From positions 1-7,425 of the forward strand of contig JAAYKS010000391.1 of assembly GCA_012522285.1 (NCBI GenBank): a stretch of 7,425 nt of DNA. The letters are read 5' to 3'. The notes under the pieces are model-generated. The model saw nothing but the letters and a program-made list of their open reading frames with translations. It was not told the DNA's origin and did no database searches. The position numbers and the translations under genes are program-made. Positions 1-6,197 of the stretch are shown here, piece by piece. The stretch is from Clostridiaceae bacterium (GTDB lineage: Bacteria; Bacillota; Clostridia; Saccharofermentanales; UBA5734). Numbering within the stretch: the first letter of the stretch is position 1; every line of letters starts with the position of its first letter.

Positions 1-1
1 A

Positions 2-922
2 GCTTACAGTGTGTACTCCATCTACAGGGATGTCGAAGCCTACAACAATCGTTCCAACCACCGCCACTCGTCTTTGGCGTTCGTGGATCAGACGATGCGG
101 GGGTTCAGCATCATCGCCAGCTCACTGGACACGGTCGGAGTGAAGACTGCCAAGCCGCTGTCCATCGGGGGCGGCATTGTCAAGGAAGTCGTCGGAGGCG
201 AATCCTTCGCTGGCTGGGCAAACCAGCAGGATAATTTCATCCTCTATGGGCTCGACACCACGACCGATTGGGTCAACAATCTCGCCTATGAGGCTTTCCT
301 GCGATACTGGTTCGGGATTTACAACGATACCCCGAACGCCAACCTGCACGGACGACCGCCCTACGGAGTCGGGGTGTATAAACCCAACATCTACCTCTAT
401 CCGGACAATAATATGGATGTTTCAGTTTCGTTCCGCCTACCTGCGCTACTGACCGCGACCATCCCGGACTACACCGGAATCTGGGAGATGGAAGCCTCTC
501 CGGACGGGAATCTGACGGACGCGGACGGACGAACCTACAGCTACCTGTTCTATGAGTCGGAGACCGACCCGGCGCTGTTTACCTATGACCGTGCCTGGCT
601 GGTTCCGGCTGACAATCGGGAACGTGTTTTCCGGGAAGTCCTGGCCGCTTATGGTTTCAACGACACCGAAATCGCGGACTTTGTCGCATTCTGGTCCGAG
701 CGGCTCGAGACGGGCACCGACTATCTGATGTATCCGCAGACCACCGGGCAGGTGGACGCCGCCATGCCGGTCACCGTATCTCCCGCACCGATGAGTCGGT
801 TCCGGCTGTGGTTCGCGTTCGAGCCCTACGCGGGAGAAGCGCTTCCGGACGAGCCTGCCCCCGTCGCCATGGATCGAGACGGGTACACAATGGTGGAGTG
901 GGGAGGGTTTCTCTTCGACTGA
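2..922 (+). CDS. Uncharacterised KPxIYLYP-motif protein (5' partial)
   Basis: The reading frame is open from base 2, so the gene almost certainly starts upstream. A GTG at 11 is in frame but has no SD that I can see in the few bases available. Numbering from that GTG (303 residues), KPNIYLYP lies at 124-131. It is followed by a beta-rich stretch (SVSFRLPALLTATIPDY), then GIWEMEASPDGNLTD (157-170) and YSYLFYES (177-184). The C-terminus has an EWGG motif (296-299). I recall this arrangement (K-P-x-I-Y-L-Y-P, PDG-L-D, YLF/YWE, C-terminal VVEWGG) from uncharacterised, often secreted or surface-type bacterial proteins. The N-terminal 120 residues match nothing I know. No membrane segment or catalytic motif is visible in this part; a signal peptide could lie outside the window. 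The gene converges on the yggT-like gene at 1072 and is followed by a strong hairpin. The function is unknown. Confidence 0.85.
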   Translation, partial: AYSVYSIYRDVEAYNNRSNHRHSSLAFVDQTMRGFSIIASSLDTVGVKTAKPLSIGGGIVKEVVGGESFAGWANQQDNFILYGLDTTTDWVNNLAYEAFLRYWFGIYNDTPNANLHGRPPYGVGVYKPNIYLYPDNNMDVSVSFRLPALLTATIPDYTGIWEMEASPDGNLTDADGRTYSYLFYESETDPALFTYDRAWLVPADNRERVFREVLAAYGFNDTEIADFVAFWSERLETGTDYLMYPQTTGQVDAAMPVTVSPAPMSRFRLWFAFEPYAGEALPDEPAPVAMDRDGYTMVEWGGFLFD

Positions 923-987
923 CGGAAGGCATACGGGCGGATGACGTTTATTTTTTCATCGTTTCGGCATATCCCGCAGATAGAATT

Positions 988-1016
988 GGAGCGTGTGGCC
1001 TCATGCCACACGCTCC
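988..1016. terminator. Hairpin between convergent genes, probable bidirectional terminator
   Basis: A perfect 12-bp inverted repeat (GGAGCGTGTGGC / GCCACACGCTCC, arms 988-999 and 1005-1016) surrounds a 5-nt loop CTCAT. It starts 66 nt after the stop of the KPxIYLYP gene on the + strand and lies 56 nt beyond the stop of the yggT-like gene on the - strand. The + strand continues TTTG and the - strand AATTCTAT, so the T-tracts are short. Its position between two convergent genes supports termination for both. I see no gene in 923-1071. Confidence 0.7.
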
Positions 1017-1071
1017 TTTGAATGCCCTTCTGGGGCTTGGTTCCGACTCGGACGCTGTTCCGGTTGCCGAT

Positions 1072-1536
1072 CTAGTGGTGTCTGTCCTGCTCCCGCTTTG
1101 AGTAGGTGGCCGTCGTCTGTGAGGACGACCGGTCGGTCACCATGCGGACCAGCCTTACTGCAATCCAGAAAAACAACGCGTATACCACCATCGCGATCAA
1201 AGTGGTCACTTCGATGACCGAACCTTCGACCTCAGGTGTTCCGACCAGCAGCCTGAAGGGCGCTACCAACCATCCGGTTGCGCCATAGATAAATTTGGAG
1301 AATCCGGCGTCCGGATTTGCTCCGATGACTTTGAGCAGGAACCGCAGTCCCAGGAATATTTCCACGATGCCCAAGATCGTCCAAAAGAACCTGCTGTATT
1401 TGTACGTGCGTACGCGCTGTTCCCCTGCGACGTCGCGGGAGATCTGTTCGGTGGATTCATAGCCTTGTTTTTGTGTGACTACCGTATCGGTACGGAGGTC
1501 AACGGCTTCTTCATTGGGCCGGTTGTTGTCACTCAT
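1072..1536 (-). CDS. YggT-like small membrane protein, last gene of stress operon
   Basis: This is a 154-residue protein. I chose ATG 1536 (MSDNNRPN) because GAGGGG at 1544-1549 lies 7 nt upstream; starts further upstream would run far into the csbD-like gene. The N-terminal 45 residues are polar and probably disordered. TM1 is about 49-71 (FFWTILGIVEIFLGLRFLL), followed by a loop with GANPDAGF, IYG and VAPFR (72-99), and TM2 at about 107-130. The tail is charged and His-rich. This matches the YggT-type pattern of two helices separated by a loop ending in a P-x-R-like motif, in the variant often found beside stress genes. The family has been linked to membrane organisation and ion stress, but the role here is not established. 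The start overlaps the csbD-like stop by 8 nt (ATGAGTGA), so translation is probably coupled. Over about 83 gap-free residues it is clearly paralogous to the protein at 6198-6593. Confidence 0.9.
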   Translation of the reverse strand: MSDNNRPNEEAVDLRTDTVVTQKQGYESTEQISRDVAGEQRVRTYKYSRFFWTILGIVEIFLGLRFLLKVIGANPDAGFSKFIYGATGWLVAPFRLLVGTPEVEGSVIEVTTLIAMVVYALFFWIAVRLVRMVTDRSSSQTTATYSKREQDRHH

Positions 1537-1765
1537 GATCTTTCCCCTCTTCTTTTTCTTTTGCCCGTCCATGCAACCATTCCTTGATATCCAGCTCTGC
1601 CTGGGCTTTGCCATATCCGTAACGCTGTTGCAGGGCTCCGGTCAATTCTTCGATTCTTCCGCTCATGCGGGCCAGATCGTCATCGGTGAGCTTCCCCCAC
1701 TTCTGTCGCGCCTGCCCTTTGAGTTCATGCCATTTCCCACGTAAGACTTGATTCGTCGCATCCAT
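1529..1765 (-). CDS. CsbD-like stress response protein
   Basis: This 78-residue hydrophilic protein has the CsbD family layout: an LRGKWHELKGQARQKWGKLTDDDL-type N-terminal half, a middle helix around GRIEELTGALQQRYG, and a charged EKEEGKDHE tail. CsbD-like proteins are general-stress proteins (SigB-controlled in Bacillus subtilis) with no known biochemical activity. They are cytoplasmic and nothing here suggests export. ATG 1765 is preceded by GAGGGGGG at 1772-1779 with a 6-nt spacer. The gene follows the glsB-like gene by 27 nt and overlaps the next gene by 8 nt, so it is the middle gene of a three-gene operon. The length is typical of the family and nothing is missing. Confidence 0.93.
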   Translation of the reverse strand: MDATNQVLRGKWHELKGQARQKWGKLTDDDLARMSGRIEELTGALQQRYGYGKAQAELDIKEWLHGRAKEKEEGKDHE

Positions 1766-1792
1766 GGTGGTCCCCCCTCATTTCTGGTGATG

Positions 1793-2053
1793 TCACAACT
1801 TTCCGCCGTGGCGGATGAGCCGCACGATCAGCAACAGGATGACGGCACCTCCGAGTGTCACCAGAACGGTCGGGACCGTGATCGCATCGTTGATCGTTCC
1901 GACATGGAAAATCGGGGTCAACAGAAACCCGGCCAGAAATGCGCCGGCGATGGCAACGATGATGTTGATCAAAAGCCCTTTGCGATCGTGCATGATGGAG
2001 GTCGCGATCCATCCGATCACAGCGGCAATCACGAGATAGATCAAAATGTTCAT
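1793..2053 (-). CDS. GlsB/YeaQ/YmgE family membrane protein
   Basis: This 86-residue protein has three hydrophobic segments: about 2-20 (MNILIYLVIAAVIGWIAT), 27-50 (LLINIIVAIAGAFLAGFLL) and 63-82. The GWIATSIM..R and NIIVAIAGAFLAGFLL signatures are those of the GlsB/YeaQ/YmgE family, called transglycosylase-associated in older annotations. Members are small inner-membrane proteins often induced by general or envelope stress; no enzymatic activity is proven. I chose ATG 2053 because AGGAGG at 2060-2065 lies 6 nt upstream; an in-frame start at 2068 would place that SD inside the gene. It is the first gene of the glsB-csbD-yggT-like operon and is divergent from the kinase gene. Confidence 0.93.
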   Translation of the reverse strand: MNILIYLVIAAVIGWIATSIMHDRKGLLINIIVAIAGAFLAGFLLTPIFHVGTINDAITVPTVLVTLGGAVILLLIVRLIRHGGKL

Positions 2054-2309
2054 GTGACGCCTCCTCACTTATGCAGCCATGATCATGCTGCTGATCCAAC
2101 AGTAACACGCAGAAAAGAGAACGACGATCAGCAGGTGCCTGATGTGTGTGTAGTCGGACCTCCCGGGTCCTGTCGGTGATTGTCCTACACAAGTTCGGGC
2201 GGAGCCGGAATCCCGCCGCGCTGGCAGGCAGGGCTATAATGGAAGTGTATCCGTTACCGGTCCGACCGGTTATAGAGCGGTTTCTCCCTCAAGAAAGGCC
2301 AGGCTCACC
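2054..2309. promoter_or_regulatory. Divergent control region between stress operon and kinase
   Basis: These 256 nt separate the glsB-like ATG (- strand) from the kinase ATG (+ strand). I see no convincing small gene in them. They hold a near-palindrome at 2073-2091 (GCAG-C-CATGATCATG-CTGC) just upstream of the glsB-like SD, a TATAAT at 2235-2240 pointing toward the kinase, and ACCGGT-CCG-ACCGGT at 2256-2270 in the predicted kinase leader. I found no clear -35/-10 pair for the stress operon; an alternative sigma factor could explain this, but I could not recognise a SigB-type GTTT/GGGTAT pair. Confidence 0.5.
2235..2240 (+). promoter_or_regulatory. Consensus -10 box for the kinase/regulator operon
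   Basis: A perfect TATAAT lies 69 nt before the kinase ATG. No good -35 is visible at the usual spacing (2212-2217 reads CCCGCC) and there is no extended -10 TG, so it may need an activator. A second weaker candidate, TATAGA, lies at 2271-2276. Confidence 0.45.
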
Positions 2310-4013
2310 ATGTCGCTCCCGCCCAACCCTCTATACGCCAATGAAGTTCGTATGTTCCAGGCGCGGTTGCTCGCCTCCTATCGGCAAGCCGTAGCGGCGG
2401 TGGATCTCGACGGGCGGATCGTGTTCTGGAACCTGCACGCCGAAAAACTTTTCGGATGGAAGGCATCGGAAGCACTGGGTGCTGCCGCTACCGACTTGTT
2501 TGCCACGCCTTCCCTGATGGACACGATCCAGAGCAATCTCACTCTCTTTGGCAACGGCGAAACCTGGCTTGGGGATTTGCCCCTGCGGCAACGGGGCGGC
2601 ATGGTCGCCGGGATTCGGCTGAGCCTCTCGATGGTGGAGACAGGCCAGCGGACCATCATCGGCATCACCTGCGTTTCCTCCCGCTTTGGAGAGCACAACC
2701 AACTAGTCGAGGCCAACCGCCTGCTGGCGGAGGCGAGCGCCTTGCTGGCAGAGGCGGTGGACATCGAAACACCGCTGACCACGCTTGCACAGCTTGCGAT
2801 TCCGCAGCTGGCCGATTGGTGCGCAGTGCACCTGCTGCAACCGGACGGATCCGTGTTGCAGGTCGCTTTGGCCCCCGCCGACATCGCACGGGAAAAGCCG
2901 GCTGGAGAGTGGTTGCTCCACCAACTGCCCCTGGACGACGTCGACGGACTGCCCGCGGTATTGCGGAGGGGTGCCCCCAAGCTGGTCAATCACATCGACC
3001 AGCATTCGCGGGCGGCGGCCGGAGAGATCCGCTCCTATATGATCGTCCCGCTGATCACCCCGCCAAAAACCCTCGGTGCGATCACCTTCATCGCCGTGGA
3101 GTCCGACCGGCAATTCGACGAGAACGCGCTGGCACTGGCGGAAAACCTGGTCAGTCACATCTCCATCTATCTCGAAAAGGCAAATCTGTACCGCGAAAGC
3201 CAACGGCTCAATGCGGTGCTCGAACAGCGGGTCGACGAACGGACGGCCGAACTCCTCTCGACGGTCGAGCGGCTCCAGGAGTCCGAAGCCATGATCAAAA
3301 CGCAGTTTCGGATCGGAAGCCAGCTCAACTCGACATTGGACCTGAATGCGATTCTGGATATGCTGGCGATGGAAGCCATCGCGCTCGTCAACGGGGAGAG
3401 CGGGTTCGCCGGTCTGCGTACGGAGGCCGGGATGACCGTGGAGAAATACTTCACGGCGGGAAAAGCCATTCCCTTCAGACATGTCTGGCCCGCCGGCCAG
3501 GGCGTGCCGGGGTGGGTGCTGGAGCACCGGATCCCCTATGGCACCGCCGACGCGGGCTCCGATCCGCGGATCGATCACAGTCTTCGCATCAATGCCGGCA
3601 TCCGTACGGATATCTGCACCCCGATCATCGACTCGGCCGGAGAGGTACTGGGCTTTTTCGACATCCGGAACAAGCAGGGTGCCGAGGGATTCTCGATCCG
3701 GGACCAGGAGATGCTCCTGGCACTCGCGCCTGCCGCCTCCATCGCCATCCAGAAAGCACTGTCCTATCGGAAACGGCAGGAAACGGTTGCCAGGCTGGAA
3801 GAATCGGAACGGCGGCTGCAAGCACTGGCGGCCAATCTGGAACTGGCACGCGAGGAGGAGCGCACTCAGATCGCACGCGAGCTCCATGACCAGCTCGGGC
3901 AGGCTTTGACCGCCATGAAATTCGATTTGGCCTGGCTGTCGGACCGGTTGGGCAAAAAAACAAGGTTCTCGCCAGTAAAACGATTTCGCTTACAGAACGG
4001 ATGGATGCCATGA
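2310..4013 (+). CDS. Sensor histidine kinase, N-terminal part (PAS-GAF-GAF-HisKA_3), frameshifted
   Basis: This 567-residue frame begins at ATG 2310; the nearest SD-like sequence is AAGAAAGG about 11 nt upstream, a loose spacing. Order of parts: PAS domain at about 22-126 (AVDLDGRIVFWN...LFGW), GAF 1 at 150-290, coiled coil at about 290-330, GAF 2 at 340-485 (FFDIRNKQG), a second coiled coil at about 487-515, then the HisKA_3 dimerisation helix with phospho-acceptor His526 in ARELHDQLGQ. No membrane segment is seen, so it should sense a cytoplasmic signal. From about residue 551 the frame turns into an unrelated tail ending at 4013, and the second half of the DHp domain and the ATPase continue in the -1 frame. 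Joined at the A7 run, the two parts give one 734-residue kinase of normal NarX/LiaS-type architecture. It could be a pseudogene, a sequencing error or a recoded gene. Confidence 0.9.
   Translation: MSLPPNPLYANEVRMFQARLLASYRQAVAAVDLDGRIVFWNLHAEKLFGWKASEALGAAATDLFATPSLMDTIQSNLTLFGNGETWLGDLPLRQRGGMVAGIRLSLSMVETGQRTIIGITCVSSRFGEHNQLVEANRLLAEASALLAEAVDIETPLTTLAQLAIPQLADWCAVHLLQPDGSVLQVALAPADIAREKPAGEWLLHQLPLDDVDGLPAVLRRGAPKLVNHIDQHSRAAAGEIRSYMIVPLITPPKTLGAITFIAVESDRQFDENALALAENLVSHISIYLEKANLYRESQRLNAVLEQRVDERTAELLSTVERLQESEAMIKTQFRIGSQLNSTLDLNAILDMLAMEAIALVNGESGFAGLRTEAGMTVEKYFTAGKAIPFRHVWPAGQGVPGWVLEHRIPYGTADAGSDPRIDHSLRINAGIRTDICTPIIDSAGEVLGFFDIRNKQGAEGFSIRDQEMLLALAPAASIAIQKALSYRKRQETVARLEESERRLQALAANLELAREEERTQIARELHDQLGQALTAMKFDLAWLSDRLGKKTRFSPVKRFRLQNGWMP
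3954..3960 (+). other. A7 run: site of -1 frame change inside the kinase gene
   Basis: The kinase frame reads GGC AAA AAA ACA here (residues G548-K549-K550-T551). Reading one base back after K550 gives AAC AAG GTT and continues as NKVLASKTISLTERMDAM, which joins seamlessly to the second DHp helix and the ATPase domain. An eighth A in DNA or mRNA would restore one open frame. Homopolymers of this kind are places for sequencing indels, real inactivating mutations, or transcriptional or ribosomal slippage. I see no strong stem-loop just downstream. Confidence 0.75.
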
Positions 4014-4513
4014 TCAAGGCCATCCGGCGCATCGCGACCGAATTGCGGCCAGGCATGCTGGACGATCTCGGTCTGGGAGCCTCCATCGAGTGGCAGGCCA
4101 AGGACTTCGAAAAGCGGACCGGCATCCATGTCGGCTGCAAGGTCAGCGGCGACCCCCTCGCCTTGCCGCGCGCGCAATCTCTGGCGATGTTCCGGATCCT
4201 GCAGGAGTCACTGACCAATGTCGCACGGCATGCCAACGCCCGTCGTGTTAAAGTGTCCCTGACCGTCACAGCCGACGAAGCCACGCTCCAGATCCACGAC
4301 GACGGGCGGGGCATCCAGGCGAACGAGACTGCCGGACTTCACTCTTTGGGCTTGCTTGGGATGCGGGAACGCGCAACCCGTCTGGGAGGCTCATTTGATA
4401 TCAGGGGGATGCCGGGCGACGGAACCACCGTCACCGTTTCGATCCCCGTTTTGCAGCCGGATGAAGATTCCGGACAGGAGGAGTTGCATGCTGAAAATTC
4501 TGCTGGCCGATGA
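4001..4513 (+). CDS. Sensor histidine kinase, C-terminal part (HATPase_c)
   Basis: This frame holds the rest of the kinase. The second DHp helix is MIKAIRRIATELRPGMLDDLGL. The GHKL ATPase follows, with the N box around ILQESLTNVARHA (E69, N73 counting from ATG 4001), the G1 box DDGRG (100-104) and the G2 box GLLGMRERATRLGG (117-130), so all ATP-binding motifs are intact. The frame is open upstream to the A7 run. As an independent start, ATG 4001 has no SD, but ATG 4010 overlaps the stop of the first part as ATGA, a common reinitiation arrangement. It ends at 4513, 26 nt inside the response regulator gene. Intact motifs with no further damage suggest that the break is recent, artificial or tolerated. 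Confidence 0.88.
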   Translation: MDAMIKAIRRIATELRPGMLDDLGLGASIEWQAKDFEKRTGIHVGCKVSGDPLALPRAQSLAMFRILQESLTNVARHANARRVKVSLTVTADEATLQIHDDGRGIQANETAGLHSLGLLGMRERATRLGGSFDIRGMPGDGTTVTVSIPVLQPDEDSGQEELHAENSAGR

Positions 4514-5117
4514 TCACGCCGTCGTCCGCATGGGGGTCCGTCAGATCCTCGCTGCGGCATTTGCTTCGGCTGATTTTGGGGAGGTCGGCGATCTGCACGA
4601 GCTGTTGCTGTTGGTCGGGAAACAGCGCTGGGATATTGTCGTACTGGATTTGTCCATGCCCGGCGGCAGCGGTCTTGAGGCTCTCAAGCAAATCAAGATC
4701 AACCATCCGGATCTGCCTGTGTTGATTCTCAGCACCTTTCCGGCCGATCAATATGGCGTACGGACCATCAAGGCCGGCGCTTCCGGCTACCTGAACAAGG
4801 AAAGTGCGCCGGAAGAGCTCGTCCAGGCCGTCCACAAAGCATTACAGGGCGGTGTGTACATCAGTGCTTCTGTCGCCGACGAGTTGGTGATGCATACCCG
4901 GCGCGACGACGATCTGCTGCCACACAAACGATTGTCGGATCGCGAGTACCAGGTTCTCTGTATGATCGCTTCCGGCAAAGGAGTCAAAGAAATATCGCTC
5001 GAGATGTCGCTGAGCGCAAAAACCGTCAGTACATACCGCACGAGGCTGATGGAAAAAATGGGCATGGGAAACAACGCACAACTCACACACTATGCCATCG
5101 AGAACGAGCTGGTCTGA
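4488..5117 (+). CDS. NarL/FixJ-family response regulator
   Basis: This 209-residue cytoplasmic DNA-binding regulator is the likely partner of the kinase just upstream. I chose ATG 4488 (MLKILLADDH) because AGGAGG at 4476-4481 lies 6 nt upstream and because the receiver domain begins exactly there. Receiver, about 1-120: acidic pair D8-D9, phospho-acceptor D54 in VVLDLSMPGG, S82-T83 switch region, and K104 in GYLNKES. Output, about 147-209: LuxR-type helix-turn-helix LSDREYQVLCMIASGKGVKEISLEMSLSAKTVSTYRTRL..KM. All expected residues are present. The gene overlaps the kinase by 26 nt, so they are co-transcribed and probably translationally coupled. Possible targets are its own promoter and the divergent glsB-like operon (inference). 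It ends 25 nt from the convergent TIM barrel gene, with no strong terminator between. Confidence 0.95.
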   Translation: MLKILLADDHAVVRMGVRQILAAAFASADFGEVGDLHELLLLVGKQRWDIVVLDLSMPGGSGLEALKQIKINHPDLPVLILSTFPADQYGVRTIKAGASGYLNKESAPEELVQAVHKALQGGVYISASVADELVMHTRRDDDLLPHKRLSDREYQVLCMIASGKGVKEISLEMSLSAKTVSTYRTRLMEKMGMGNNAQLTHYAIENELV

Positions 5118-5142
5118 CAAGGCTTATCCGCCAGGCGAAAGC

Positions 5143-6060
5143 TCAGATCCCGTCTCTTTGTTTGCGCAGATAGACCACGCTGTCGTCGATCCGCTTTCTC
5201 GCGGCCGCCTCCCGCTCTGAGGCGGAGAGGTCTCCCAGCGCGGGGGCCGACGTGGAAGACTCCACGATGAGATGCAGCCCTCTGCGGCGCGGGCTAAACT
5301 TCGCAAAGAGCTGGAGTGCGCGCGGGAAGTCGATGATCCCCTCCCCGACAGCAACACTGGTGGGCATAAAGGGAATCCGCCCCGGCAGGATCTCCTGCAC
5401 GACCGCGTAATCTTTCATGTGCGTAGTCAGGGTATAGGGCGCGAGCGCCGCGATGTCGTCGTCCGGGTTGGAATAGACACAGACCCCGTTTGCGGTGTCC
5501 ATCGCGCACCCCACGAACGGATAGTCGATGGCCTCGAGCAGTTCCGCCTGCTCCTTGCCGGTGAAATCGATGTGATTCTCGACGGCCAGATAGACCTCCT
5601 CGTCCTCGAGGATCTCCGCGCAGGTCCGCATGGCCGCCACATAGCTCTCTTTTTGGGCCTGGGCCGCGGACCGGGGTTTCAAAAACCGGCTGGACTCGAT
5701 CTTGAGCCCGCCATAGCCGGTGCGCAGCATATCCATGCCGAGTTCTTTGACGATCCGGCAGCGACGGCGCAATTCGGCCGCGATAGCGCCGCCTTCGGGT
5801 CCGTTGACGGCAAAGACCGGCAGCATCACATGGATGTCGTACTCCACCCCGTATTGTTCCATCCATCCGCGGTAGCGAGCGACGTGATCCGGGCTGTGCG
5901 CGTCAAACGGATATCTGACCTGCATGCAGTCACATCCGATGTCCGCTCCGTGCCGGAGGGCGTATGCCGTCCGCTCCTCTTCGGGCACCTCCGGCGGCAC
6001 CGGATAGTTGGAATCCATAAAGCCGATGCGCATGGTTCGTATGATCGACTGGTAACCCAT
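5143..6060 (-). CDS. Sugar phosphate isomerase/epimerase-like TIM barrel protein
   Basis: This 305-residue protein fits the AP endonuclease 2/xylose-isomerase-like TIM barrel superfamily in length and layout. Strands and motifs in order: MRIGFMDSNYP (10-20), GCDCMQVRYPF (42-52), YDIHVMLPVF (74-83), ELGMDMLRTGYGG (106-118), VYLAVENH (156-163), CAMDTANG (185-192), LTTHMKDY (211-218), GEGIIDFP (239-246) and HLIVESS (263-269). The likely metal ligands are E161, D188, H214 and E268, the usual Glu-Asp-His-Glu set, so it should be a metal-dependent isomerase, epimerase or related enzyme. The substrate cannot be told from sequence. No signal peptide is seen. ATG 6060 is preceded by GGAGGAG (6067-6073) at 6 nt, which fixes the start. 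It has its own promoter-like sequence and is separated from the yggT-like gene behind it by a terminator, so it appears monocistronic. Confidence 0.88.
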   Translation of the reverse strand: MGYQSIIRTMRIGFMDSNYPVPPEVPEEERTAYALRHGADIGCDCMQVRYPFDAHSPDHVARYRGWMEQYGVEYDIHVMLPVFAVNGPEGGAIAAELRRRCRIVKELGMDMLRTGYGGLKIESSRFLKPRSAAQAQKESYVAAMRTCAEILEDEEVYLAVENHIDFTGKEQAELLEAIDYPFVGCAMDTANGVCVYSNPDDDIAALAPYTLTTHMKDYAVVQEILPGRIPFMPTSVAVGEGIIDFPRALQLFAKFSPRRRGLHLIVESSTSAPALGDLSASEREAAARKRIDDSVVYLRKQRDGI

Positions 6061-6102
6061 GTGATTCTCCTCCAGGCGGTAGATTCGACGGTCTTTTCTT
6101 TG

Positions 6103-6130
6103 ATCATACCGCTCTCCCGGGTGGATTCAA
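6103..6130 (-). promoter_or_regulatory. Sigma-70-type promoter of the TIM barrel gene
   Basis: On the - strand, TTGAAT (6130-6125) and TATGAT (6108-6103) are separated by 16 nt, a fair match to TTGACA/TATAAT. Transcription would start near 6096, leaving a leader of about 36 nt that contains the SD. The -35 overlaps the tail of the upstream gene's terminator. Confidence 0.5.
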
Positions 6131-6133
6131 ATA

Positions 6134-6160
6134 AAACGGGTAGCCAAAAGCCACCCGTTT
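6134..6160 (-). terminator. Rho-independent terminator of the second yggT-like gene
   Basis: On the - strand, an 11-bp stem (AAACGGGTGGC with GCTACCCGTTT, one G-U pair) encloses a 5-nt loop and is followed by TATTTG after the stem's own T run. It lies about 37 nt past the TAA of the gene ending at 6198. The region 6061-6197 contains only this and the TIM barrel promoter. Confidence 0.75.
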
Positions 6161-6197
6161 ACGGTCCTGTTTCTGTCGTTTCGCTTCGCTGGTTCGA

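Noticed and set aside
940..960. GATGA...TCATC repeat with a T-rich loop as a terminator
   Set aside because: The stem is only 5 bp with an 11-nt loop and the T run lies inside the loop; the 12-bp hairpin at 988-1016 is the better terminator.
2054..2160. SigB-type or sigma-70 promoter for the glsB-like operon
   Set aside because: I searched the - strand for GTTT/GGGTAT and TTGACA/TATAAT pairs and found nothing better than half matches, so I did not call one.
2703..3887. Long open frame of 394 codons on the - strand
   Set aside because: It lies wholly antisense to the kinase, whose PAS/GAF/HisKA_3 domains are clear; its translation shows no family pattern and GC-rich DNA gives such shadows.
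2456..3889. Open frame of 477 codons on the + strand in another frame
   Set aside because: It overlaps the kinase, and its translation is a low-complexity Arg/Gly/Ala-rich string without domains or an SD.
3954..3962. Classic X-XXY-YYZ slippery heptamer (A-AAA-AAC)
   Set aside because: The bases AAAAAAC are present, but the zero-frame codons are AAA AAA ACA, so the phase does not fit the canonical heptamer; only plain A7 slippage remains possible.
5118..5142. Possible terminator between the response regulator and the TIM barrel gene
   Set aside because: Only a weak GCTT...AAGC pairing with a 3-bp CGC/GCG core and no T-tract is present.
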